From the NCBI GenBank assembly GCA_035517115.1, contig DATIZL010000006.1:1-22526 (forward strand): a DNA stretch of 22,526 nt, given 5' to 3'. Position 1 is the first letter of the stretch; the number at the start of each line of letters is the position of its first letter. Both the position numbers and the translations under genes were made by a program. The notes under the pieces were generated by a model. It made no database searches and was not told the origin of the DNA. It saw only the letters and a list, made by a program, of their open reading frames with translations. The stretch comes from Hyphomicrobium_A sp035517115 (GTDB taxonomy: Bacteria > Pseudomonadota > Alphaproteobacteria > Rhizobiales > Hyphomicrobiaceae). Shown here in pieces: positions 1 to 6,158 of the stretch.

Positions 1-1
1 C

Positions 2-367
2 GACCTCAAGTTCTCGCACTGCCTGCCGATCGGCTGCACGGCCGAGACCGAGGCGACGAAAGAGGTCTCCGACCTCTTGAAGGGCAACGCCGGCATCGCC
101 GTGCTCGCCATCTGGACCAACGGCCGCCAGTTCACGGTGCCCGTGCCGCTCGACGGTTTCGCCGACGCCCTCACAGGCAAGCCGGTCGACAGCAAGGAAT
201 ACTCGGAGAACCGCCGCAAGCTGATGGAGCAGATCCGCCAGCGGCAGATCGAGCTCGCCAACAAGGCCAAGGCGGAGGAGATGAAGAACCTGCCGCCGCC
301 GCCGGCAAGCGAGGCCGATAAGGCCCCGGCAGCGCCCGCTACTCCCGCTCCGTCGGCGAAGAAGTAG
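2..367 (+). CDS. IalB-family (invasion-associated locus B) protein, 3' part
   Basis: The reading frame is open from the left edge to a TAG at 365-367, so the 5' end and any signal peptide lie outside the window. About 121 residues are visible. They start with a C-L-P-x-G-C motif (bases about 20-37) of the kind seen in IalB-family periplasmic proteins, where the cysteines probably form a disulphide. A short beta-rich stretch follows (AIWTNGRQFTVPVPLDGF). The C-terminus is a charged helix rich in Arg, Gln and Lys, then a Pro/Ala/Lys tail that is probably disordered. IalB proteins of Bartonella are linked to erythrocyte invasion. In free-living relatives the role is unknown, so 'invasion' should not be read as function here. 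The gene ends just ahead of a strong terminator shared with hspQ. The family call rests on the Cys motif and the general pattern. Confidence 0.75.
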   Translation, partial: DLKFSHCLPIGCTAETEATKEVSDLLKGNAGIAVLAIWTNGRQFTVPVPLDGFADALTGKPVDSKEYSENRRKLMEQIRQRQIELANKAKAEEMKNLPPPPASEADKAPAAPATPAPSAKK

Positions 368-390
368 CTCTCGGCGCCGATCCGCGACAA

Positions 391-427
391 ACGAAAACCG
401 CCCGGCTTATCGCCGGGCGGTTTTCGT
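391..427. terminator. Bidirectional Rho-independent terminator
   Basis: A perfect 16-bp inverted repeat occupies 391-406 and 412-427 with a 5-nt loop. The GC-rich core (CCGCCCGGC/GCCGGGCGG) is flanked by AAAA on the left and TTTT on the right, so RNA from either strand ends in a hairpin plus U-run. It lies between the convergent IalB-family gene and hspQ and should terminate both. Confidence 0.92.
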
Positions 428-461
428 TTCGAACTCACACAGGCAGCGAAGCTGGGCCGGC

Positions 462-788
462 CTAGTGCGATTGCAAATAGAGCGCCCTGTAGCCGCCGTT
501 CTCGTCCTCGGCAAAGAGTTCCGACAGCTGCGGATGGCGCAACGGCTTGCCGGTCTCGTCCGCGAGCAGATTCTGCTCGGAGACGTAGGCGATGTATTCG
601 GTCTCCGCGTTCTCCGCGAGCAGGTGGTAGTAGGGCTGGTTCTTGGCGGGGCGGATGTCCTCGGGGATGGCGAGCCACCACTCCTCGGTGTTGCCGAACT
701 CCGGATCGATGTCGAAGATGACACCGCGGAACGGGTAGAAGCGGTGGCGCACGACCTGCCCCACCGAAAATTTCGCCTCACGCATCAT
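462..788 (-). CDS. hspQ: Heat shock protein HspQ (YccV-like, hemimethylated-DNA-binding family)
   Basis: This 108-residue protein matches the HspQ/YccV family along its length. It has FSVGQVVRHRFYPFRGVIFD at the N-terminus, then DPEFGNTEEWW, QPYYHLLAEN, YVSEQNL and a C-terminal LFAEDENGGY segment. In E. coli HspQ is a small heat-shock protein that binds hemimethylated DNA and acts as a specificity factor for Lon protease. The start is uncertain. The family normally begins at MMREAKF, so I place it at 788. The same frame stays open upstream to an ATG at 860 and another at 848, adding a Thr-Gly repeat of about 20 residues. No start has a convincing ribosome site, although GGGGAC lies a few bases before the ATG at 848. 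The gene is alone and ends at the shared terminator at 391-427. Confidence 0.9.
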   Translation of the reverse strand: MMREAKFSVGQVVRHRFYPFRGVIFDIDPEFGNTEEWWLAIPEDIRPAKNQPYYHLLAENAETEYIAYVSEQNLLADETGKPLRHPQLSELFAEDENGGYRALYLQSH

Positions 789-977
789 GCTCATCGAGGT
801 GCCCAAGCGAGCACCCGTTCCAGTGCCTGTGCCGGTCCCCGTCCTCATGATCGTCCCCATGGCTCAGATGCGCCGCTCGCTTTCGCGCACGCAGCACGCT
901 GTGCCCCCCGTCGACTCCCATTCCAGGGTAGCTGCGGGCGGCTGTCAATTGCCCAAGACGAAACTAGGGCTTAGCAC

Positions 978-995
978 TGCGGCGTTCTTGCCGCA
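978..995 (-). terminator. Short hairpin downstream of the CoA-ester lyase gene
   Basis: A 6-bp perfect stem (TGCGGC/GCCGCA) with a 6-nt loop starts about 10 bases past the stop codon of the minus-strand lyase gene. There is no T-run after it on that strand, so it is a weak terminator candidate at best and could instead protect the transcript 3' end. Confidence 0.3.
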
Positions 996-1004
996 CTCAT
1001 TAGG

Positions 1005-2060
1005 CTAAAGTCCGTAGGCCGCCCCCCGCTCGGGGTCCTTGGCGGCGACCAGGCGGGCGAGGTCGACGATCACCTTGGCCTGCTTCCAGGTGGCGTCGTC
1101 CTGCATCTTGCCGTCGATCATCACGGCGCCGGTGCCATCGGGCATCGCCTCGAGGATGCGCTTGGCGAAGGCGACCTCCTTCACGTCGGGGGAGAACACC
1201 CGCTTGGCAATGTCGATCTGGGTCGGGTGCAGCGACCAGGCGCCGAGGCAGCCCTGCAGGAAGGCGTTGCGGAACTGTGCCTCGCAGGCCGCGGGGTCGG
1301 AGAAATCCCCGAAGGGGCCGTAGAACGGCTTCAAGCCATAGGCGAGGCAGGCGTCGACCATCTTGCCGACCGTGTAGTGCCAGAGATCCTGCTGGAAGAA
1401 GGGGCGCGCGGCGCCAGGTTCCTTGCTTGGATCGGCGAGCACGCCGTAGTCGGGATGGCCGCCCCCCACGCGCGTCGTCTTCATGCCGCGCGAGGCCGCA
1501 AGATCGGCCGGCCCCAAGCTCATCCCGTGCATGCGCGGGGAGGCAGCCGCGATCGCCTCGACGTTGTTGACCCCTTCCGCCGTCTCCAGAATGGCGTGGA
1601 TCAGGATCGGTTTCTTGACCGCGTGCTTGGCCTCGAGCTGGGCCAAGAGCTGGTCGAGGTAGTGGATGTCCCACGGCCCCTCCACCTTCGGCAGCATGAT
1701 CACGTCGAGCTTGTTGCCGACGGCCGCGACGATCTCGATGACGTCGTCGAGCATCCACGGGCTGTTGAGGCAGTTGATGCGGGTCCACAGGCCGGTCGAG
1801 CCGAAATCGTTGTCGCGCGCCATCTCGATGAAGCCCTTGCGCGCGGCCTCCTTCTGATCGGCGGGGATGGCGTCCTCGAGGTTGCCGAGGATGGCGTCAA
1901 CCTGGCCAGCGATGTCCTTGATCTTCGCGCGGATTTTCTCATTGTGCGGCGGCACGAAGTGGATCATGCGCTCGATGCGCACGGGAAGGGTGCGGTAGGG
2001 CTCAGGGGCGCCGATGGCGAGGGGGGAATAGAACTTCGCGGGCGTGCGCGTGCCGGCCAT
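1005..2060 (-). CDS. CoA-ester lyase, malyl-CoA/beta-methylmalyl-CoA (or citramalyl-CoA) lyase-like
   Basis: A 351-residue protein of the HpcH/HpaI aldolase / citrate lyase beta family. These Mg-dependent TIM-barrel enzymes cleave or condense 3-hydroxyacyl-CoA thioesters, for example malyl-CoA to glyoxylate plus acetyl-CoA. Visible motifs are LEDAIPAD (about 61-68), the WTRIN arginine (about 94), the metal-binding glutamate of LETAEGV (about 159) and the aspartate of LGPADLA (about 186), 27 residues later, then WSLHPTQI near 275-282. All key residues are present. It is somewhat longer than typical Mcl proteins (about 320). The ATG at 2060 has GGGAG seven bases upstream and is preferred over the in-frame start at 2090. 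The gene stands alone, with a MarR regulator just upstream on the same strand. Substrate (malyl-, methylmalyl- or citramalyl-CoA) cannot be settled from sequence. Confidence 0.85.
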   Translation of the reverse strand: MAGTRTPAKFYSPLAIGAPEPYRTLPVRIERMIHFVPPHNEKIRAKIKDIAGQVDAILGNLEDAIPADQKEAARKGFIEMARDNDFGSTGLWTRINCLNSPWMLDDVIEIVAAVGNKLDVIMLPKVEGPWDIHYLDQLLAQLEAKHAVKKPILIHAILETAEGVNNVEAIAAASPRMHGMSLGPADLAASRGMKTTRVGGGHPDYGVLADPSKEPGAARPFFQQDLWHYTVGKMVDACLAYGLKPFYGPFGDFSDPAACEAQFRNAFLQGCLGAWSLHPTQIDIAKRVFSPDVKEVAFAKRILEAMPDGTGAVMIDGKMQDDATWKQAKVIVDLARLVAAKDPERGAAYGL

Positions 2061-2146
2061 CGTGGGCTCCCATGTTGCGGTGCAGCGCACTTTATGGCGC
2101 CCCCGTCGGGAGTCAACGCTTGCCGCGAGCCTACATGCCCGTCGCT

Positions 2147-2578
2147 TTATTTGCCGTTGGCGATGATGGAGCGCAGATTGTCGATGAAGGTCTTCGCCCG
2201 CGTGGCGGGCAGCGCGGCGACGAGGGCCTCGTCGACGCCCGTGACGATCGCCTCGGACGCCTTCAGCACGTCACGGCCGTGCTCGGTGAGCGCGATGGCG
2301 TAGGCGCGCGCGTCCTCCCTCGTGCGCCGGCGCTTGAGCAGGCCCTTGCGGATCATGGTCTGCATGATCTGGGAGACGGTCGAGCGGTCGATGCCGGTCG
2401 CGTCGATGATGTCCTGCTGGCTCGCGCCGTCGTGCTGCGCCGCCGTCAGCAGAATGACGTACTGGCGTGCGGTCAGGTCGATGCCCGCCATCTTCTCTTG
2501 GAACAGCTCCGTCGCGCGCTGATGCACGCGGTGGAGCAGATGTAGGGGTGACCGGTCGAGTTGGCTTTCGCGCTGCAT
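2147..2578 (-). CDS. MarR-family transcriptional regulator
   Basis: A 143-residue protein of normal MarR length. A winged helix-turn-helix spans roughly residues 38-97: SQQDIIDATGIDRSTVSQ forms the HTH, and RRRTREDARAY the wing with its D-x-R motif. Flanking helices would form the dimer interface. MarR proteins usually repress neighbouring genes and release DNA on binding a small aromatic or lipophilic ligand. The ATG at 2578 has GGAG about six bases upstream. The CoA-ester lyase gene starts 86 bases downstream on the same strand, so the regulator may be co-transcribed with it or control it. The upstream 264 bases, shared with the divergent two-component genes, would hold its own promoter. 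Its ligand is unknown. Confidence 0.88.
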   Translation of the reverse strand: MQRESQLDRSPLHLLHRVHQRATELFQEKMAGIDLTARQYVILLTAAQHDGASQQDIIDATGIDRSTVSQIMQTMIRKGLLKRRRTREDARAYAIALTEHGRDVLKASEAIVTGVDEALVAALPATRAKTFIDNLRSIIANGK

Positions 2579-2842
2579 GAAGCTCCGGGGGTCAAACTCG
2601 GTGGAATCTCGGGCGGCCGGCCTTGGCCCCTCCCGACTCGCTCAAGCGTATTCAACGAGAGTTCGTTCCACCGCACTTGACCGAAACGGCACAATCCGTT
2701 GACTGAGGAAGCAGGCCTCCTCCCTAAGACGCGCGTGCGCGCGCTGGCCGCGCCTTACGTTTCTGTAATATCGGGGAAATTGCCTCGAAATCCGCGCTGT
2801 CTTAATTCTAGGCCCTAGCTGCCCTCGAGAAGGCTTCAGCCG

Positions 2843-3520
2843 ATGCGCATACTGGTCGTCGAGGACGACGCCGAGACCGCCGCCTACGTGTCCAACGGGC
2901 TCGTGGAAGAAGGCCATACCGCCGAGACCGTCGCCGACGGCCGCGACGGGCTCACGCAGGCGATGGACGAGGTCTATGACATTCTCATCATCGACCGCAT
3001 GCTGCCTGGTCTCGACGGCCTCTCGCTCGTGCGCGCGCTGCGCGCGGTCGGCCACAAGGTCCCCGTCATCTTCTTGACCTCGCTCGGCGGCGTCGACGAC
3101 CGTGTCGACGGCCTCAACGTGGGCGGCGACGACTACCTCGTCAAACCCTTTGCGTTCTCCGAGCTGATGGCCCGCGTCAACGCGCTCGCGCGCCGGCCGC
3201 ACCTGCGCGACACGGAGACCATCCTGCGCGTGGGCGACCTCGAGATGGACCTCATCGCGCGCAAGGTGACGCGCGGCTCCGACGTGATCGACTTGCAACC
3301 GCGCGAGTTTCGCCTGCTCGAGATCCTGATGCGCAACAAGGGTCGCGTGCTGACGCGTACGATGCTCTTGGAGCGTGTCTGGAGCTTCCATTTCGAGCCC
3401 AAGACCAGCGTCGTCGAGACGCACATCTCGCGGCTGCGCACCAAGATCGACCGGCCCTATGGGCGCGAGCTGATTCACACCGTGCGCGGCAGCGGCTACA
3501 CCATGCATGATAACGCATGA
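2843..3520 (+). CDS. OmpR/PhoB-type response regulator
   Basis: A 225-residue two-domain regulator. The receiver domain (1-115) has the acidic pair E7-D8-D9, the phospho-acceptor D51 in IIDRMLPG, T79 and the conserved K101 in LVKPF. The DNA-binding domain (about 127-222) is an OmpR-type winged helix with LQPREFRLLEILMRN, RTMLLERVW and VETHISRLRTKID, ending in RGSGYTM. It overlaps the histidine kinase gene by 14 bases, so the two are translationally coupled and form one signalling pair. Sequence style resembles the CzcR/CopR/IrlR metal-response branch, but no metal-handling gene is nearby and the regulon is unknown. The AAGG before the ATG is a modest ribosome site. Confidence 0.95.
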   Translation: MRILVVEDDAETAAYVSNGLVEEGHTAETVADGRDGLTQAMDEVYDILIIDRMLPGLDGLSLVRALRAVGHKVPVIFLTSLGGVDDRVDGLNVGGDDYLVKPFAFSELMARVNALARRPHLRDTETILRVGDLEMDLIARKVTRGSDVIDLQPREFRLLEILMRNKGRVLTRTMLLERVWSFHFEPKTSVVETHISRLRTKIDRPYGRELIHTVRGSGYTMHDNA

Positions 3521-4931
3521 CATCCTGAAGCGTACGCCCGCGCGCCTCGCCGGGGCGTTCACGCTGTTGTTCGCGCTGACCGTGGTCGCGCTCGTTGCCG
3601 TGCTTTACCTCACGCTCGGCGCCGAGCTCGAGAGCCACATCAAGAAGCGCGTCGAGGAGACGAGCGATACGCTGCTCGCCATCGATGCCGAGCACGGCTT
3701 CGACGCGCTCGCCGTGGTCGTGGCGGACGAGGCCAAGTCCGTACGCGATTTCGACAGCATCTTCCTGTTGCGGCGCGAGGACGGCTCGTTTCAGGCCGGC
3801 AACGTGCAGAACGTGAGGGTGTTTGCCGGCTGGGGCATCCTCGATCGCGCCTGGCTGCCGATGGTCGCCGGCAAGGGCGATCCAGATGACCGCTTTTATT
3901 CGATCTGGAAGCCGGTCTCGAGCGGATATCTGCTCGTCGGCCAGAGCGATCGCGAGATCCGCGAGGTGCAGCGCATCCTGCTGCACGGGCTCGGCTGGGG
4001 CCTGTTGACGACGGTGCTGCTCGCCATCGGTTCGGCGACGCTCCTTGCCCGCCGCGCACAGGTGAAGATCGACGCCTTCGCAACGACCCTGTCGAAGGTG
4101 AGCCACGGCGACATCGCCAATCGCGTCCCGCTGACGGGCTCGGGCGACGACCTCGACGACGTTGCCGTGCAGATCAACGCCACGCTCGCGCACCTGCAGA
4201 AGCTCATCGAGAACGTCAACCAGGCATCCTCCGACATCGCCCACGACTTGAAGAAGCCCATCGGGCGCCTGCGCCGGCGGCTCGAGGAGGCGCTGAGCGC
4301 CAAGGGCGACGCGCAGGAGTTCCGCGCCCGCGTCGAGGAATCGCTGGAGGAGCTCGACTCCATCGTCGAGACCTTCGAGGCGCTCTTGCGCATCACGCAA
4401 CTCGAGGCGGGCGCGCGCAAGGCGCGGTTCTGCGACGTGGAGCTCGGCACCATCCTGGCGGAGGTGGCCGACATCTACGAGCCCGTCGTCGAGGAGGCGG
4501 GCGACCGGCTGGAGATCGCGGTGCCCGCGAACGTGAAGGGCACGATCTGGGGGGACCGCGAGCTCTTGACCCAGCTCTTCGCCAACCTCATCGAGAATTC
4601 GATCCGCCACTCGCCGAAGGGCATCCGCATCGGCGTCAGCCTCTTGAGCCAGGGCGACAGATACGTGGCGGTCGTGTGGGACACCGGTCCCGGCATCCCG
4701 GCGGAGGAGCGCGACAATGTGTTCCGCCGCCTCTACCGCTTGGAGCGCGCGCGCTCGACGCCGGGAAGCGGCCTGGGCTTGAGCCTCGTTGCGGCCATCG
4801 CCGATCTGCACGGCGCCAGCATCAAGCTCGCCGACAACAAGCCGGGCTTGCGCATCAGCGTGAGCTTCCCCAAGGAGACGGTGCCGCGGACGGGTCCCAC
4901 GGGCGCGAAAAAAAGTGCAGCGCGCGCTTAG
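3507..4931 (+). CDS. Sensor histidine kinase, cognate of the adjacent response regulator
   Basis: A 474-residue inner-membrane kinase. Transmembrane helix 1 is at about 15-38 and helix 2 at about 161-181, with a periplasmic sensor of about 120 residues between them. A HAMP linker (182-235) follows. The dimerisation/phospho-acceptor helix has H246 in IAHDLKKPIGRLRRRL. The ATPase domain shows the N box (LFANLIENSIRHSP, N364), G1 (DTGPGIP, 392-398) and G2 (GSGLGLS, about 420-426). All catalytic elements are present. The H-box reads HDLKKP instead of the more common HDLRTP; the histidine, acidic residue and proline are kept, so activity is expected. The ATG lies inside the end of the regulator gene. 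The periplasmic domain has no motif I can match to a ligand. The C-terminal tail is basic and probably disordered. Confidence 0.94.
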   Translation: MITHDILKRTPARLAGAFTLLFALTVVALVAVLYLTLGAELESHIKKRVEETSDTLLAIDAEHGFDALAVVVADEAKSVRDFDSIFLLRREDGSFQAGNVQNVRVFAGWGILDRAWLPMVAGKGDPDDRFYSIWKPVSSGYLLVGQSDREIREVQRILLHGLGWGLLTTVLLAIGSATLLARRAQVKIDAFATTLSKVSHGDIANRVPLTGSGDDLDDVAVQINATLAHLQKLIENVNQASSDIAHDLKKPIGRLRRRLEEALSAKGDAQEFRARVEESLEELDSIVETFEALLRITQLEAGARKARFCDVELGTILAEVADIYEPVVEEAGDRLEIAVPANVKGTIWGDRELLTQLFANLIENSIRHSPKGIRIGVSLLSQGDRYVAVVWDTGPGIPAEERDNVFRRLYRLERARSTPGSGLGLSLVAAIADLHGASIKLADNKPGLRISVSFPKETVPRTGPTGAKKSAARA

Positions 4932-4988
4932 GCGGCTGCACCAGGTCGTTGGGAAGAACGGGTAGCGACTTCGAGCTTCGCTTAGGAC

Positions 4989-5174
4989 TTACCACCAATG
5001 GCGGCAGTGTCGGTGATGGTGCCGCCACCAGCAGCGCCAATACACCTGCTGCACGAGCGCGGTCGGGTGCGACACGGTGAGGCCGGAGCCCGACACGGCT
5101 GCCTGGCCGGCGCCGGCGCTGAGGCAGAGGAACGCAACGCCGCTCAACAGCGACAAGGAAACAAAACGCTTCAT
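4989..5174 (-). CDS. Tiny secreted protein with Trp/His/Arg/Cys-rich C-terminus
   Basis: A 61-residue protein of unknown function. Residues 1-25 form a clear Sec signal peptide (MKRFVSLSLLSGVAFLCLSA, cleavage probably after GAGQA). The mature peptide is only about 36 residues and ends in a very unusual run of Trp, Arg, His and Cys (YWRCWWRHHHRHCRHWW). GGGGAGAAG lies six bases before the ATG, a strong ribosome site, which argues that the gene is real despite its size. The His/Cys/Trp content could bind a metal, haem or nucleic acid; that is inference only. I recall similar short exported proteins with such tails from Rhizobiales genomes, without known function. It converges with the two-component operon, 57 bases away. 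Confidence 0.72.
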   Translation of the reverse strand: MKRFVSLSLLSGVAFLCLSAGAGQAAVSGSGLTVSHPTALVQQVYWRCWWRHHHRHCRHWW

Positions 5175-5264
5175 GGTCTTCTCCCCGATTTCGAGAGCAC
5201 CCTCGAGCGAAGGCGCTGGTTTCTAGTCTAGCTATCGGCCGCGATCCTTAGCGGCCGCCGCGAG

Positions 5265-5292
5265 AGCGGCAGGCGTGAAGCGGCCTGCCGCT
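5265..5292. terminator. Perfect 10-bp hairpin between the two tiny secreted-protein genes
   Basis: Arms at 5265-5274 and 5283-5292 (AGCGGCAGGC/GCCTGCCGCT) enclose an 8-nt loop. It sits just past the stop of the 53-residue secreted-protein gene on the minus strand. There is no T-run on either side, so it is either a Rho-independent-like terminator without a tail or an RNA-stabilising hairpin. Confidence 0.45.
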
Positions 5293-5304
5293 GATCTGAC
5301 GCGC

Positions 5305-5466
5305 TTACTTCTTGATGCACTTCTTGGCGGCGTCGTCCCACTTCATGTTCGTTATCTTGTCGCACTCCTCCTTCGTCTTGGGAGCGTTCTTGGCCTGAGC
5401 GATGGGAGCGGCAAGGCCGAACAGGAGGCCGGCGAGGATGGCGGTGCTCACAATCTTTTTCGACAT
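5305..5466 (-). CDS. Small secreted protein with two cysteines
   Basis: A 53-residue protein of unknown function. MSKKIVSTAILAGLLFGLAA is a typical signal peptide, with cleavage likely after PIAQA. The mature part is about 30 residues, lysine-rich, with two cysteines in EECDKITNMKWDDAAKKCIKK. The Cys-x(n)-W-Cys pattern suggests a single disulphide loop. The ATG at 5466 has GGAGAG seven bases upstream, which supports this start over an in-frame start at 5610 that would bury the signal peptide. It is followed by a 10-bp hairpin and then another tiny secreted-protein gene on the same strand. Confidence 0.75.
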   Translation of the reverse strand: MSKKIVSTAILAGLLFGLAAPIAQAKNAPKTKEECDKITNMKWDDAAKKCIKK

Positions 5467-5653
5467 TGGGACTCTCCGTTTGCTGTGGGTGATCTTTGCA
5501 ACCACCCGCCCGCACCGTGCCCTGCGTTGATTGCCACGAGCTGGCAGCGGCCATACCATTCCGTAAGGTCGCGCTTCACAAAAATGCCACGTATTTTCAA
5601 GCGCCTGCACGCTTTCCCGCGCAGTTGCGTAGAGGCAGAAAAGTTCCGCGCAA

Positions 5654-6136
5654 TCAGTGCTGGGATTCGAAATAATCGGCGCGGTCGATGTGTGGAAAAT
5701 CGATGATGGTGGGCGTGCACGTGCCCTGCGTGATGATCTTCAGCGTGCACTCGAACGACTTGCCGGCGGCGATACCGTAGCGCTCGAGGAAGCGCGGACC
5801 CGGGTACCAACTGTTCATGAGACGCAGCTCATGGCGTCCTTCGATCGCTTGTTGCACGAGCGTGTCGCCGCCGCCCGCATCCGCGCCCGCATAGGTGAAC
5901 GTCACTGCAAGCCCCTCGTAGCCTGGGCCGCCGCTCAGCGAAGCCTGCGCCGTCGAATCGGGTGTCTTCTCTACACTGAGGATGGTGCAGGTCCCCGGAT
6001 GCTCCGCGTAAGCGCACTGGCCGCCAAGCTTGCGCCCGTGCGGCGCCTCCGGATCGGCGTAAACGACACCGGCCACAAAGGCACTGGCCGCCATCACGGC
6101 GGCGGCCGTGGCCATCAGGATCCGCACTGCGCCCAT
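5654..6136 (-). CDS. Secreted four-cysteine protein, unknown function
   Basis: A 160-residue exported protein from the ATG at 6136. It has a hydrophobic signal peptide (about 1-26, ending VVYA) and a mature domain of about 135 residues. Four cysteines fall in two close pairs, GGQCAYAEHPGTC and FECTLKIITQGTC, likely two disulphides in a beta-rich fold. I do not recognise the family. An in-frame GTG at 6169 has AAGGG upstream and would add 11 residues, overlapping the preceding PPC-domain gene by 11 bases. Either way the two genes are tightly packed and probably co-translated, suggesting the two products act together at the envelope. The later ATG gives the more usual short N-region of a signal peptide, hence the choice. 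Confidence 0.72.
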   Translation of the reverse strand: MGAVRILMATAAAVMAASAFVAGVVYADPEAPHGRKLGGQCAYAEHPGTCTILSVEKTPDSTAQASLSGGPGYEGLAVTFTYAGADAGGGDTLVQQAIEGRHELRLMNSWYPGPRFLERYGIAAGKSFECTLKIITQGTCTPTIIDFPHIDRADYFESQH

Positions 6137-6158
6137 CTCTATCTCGGATTTTCGCAGC

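Noticed and set aside
798..848. GT/CC-rich hexamer repeat as part of a CRISPR or other repeat array
   Set aside because: The units are 6 bases, contiguous and degenerate, with no spacers; it is at most a coding or simple-sequence repeat.
1227..2303. Plus-strand open frame of about 358 codons opposite the CoA-ester lyase and MarR genes
   Set aside because: It crosses two recognised minus-strand genes and shows only Arg/Asp/Val-rich composition typical of a high-GC antisense frame.
2654..2667. Short inverted repeat AACGA-GAGT-TCGTT upstream of the MarR gene as a possible operator
   Set aside because: Five-base arms are too short to separate from chance and no second copy was seen nearby.
2677..2705. 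TTGACC/TTGACT words as a -35 element for the two-component operon
   Set aside because: No acceptable -10 hexamer lies 16-18 bases downstream of either, and the distance to the start is long.
3252..4811. Long minus-strand open frame (over 500 codons) opposite the histidine kinase
   Set aside because: It mirrors the third-position GC bias of a well-recognised kinase gene and its product is Arg/Ala/Gly/Asp-rich with no domain. It is a shadow frame.
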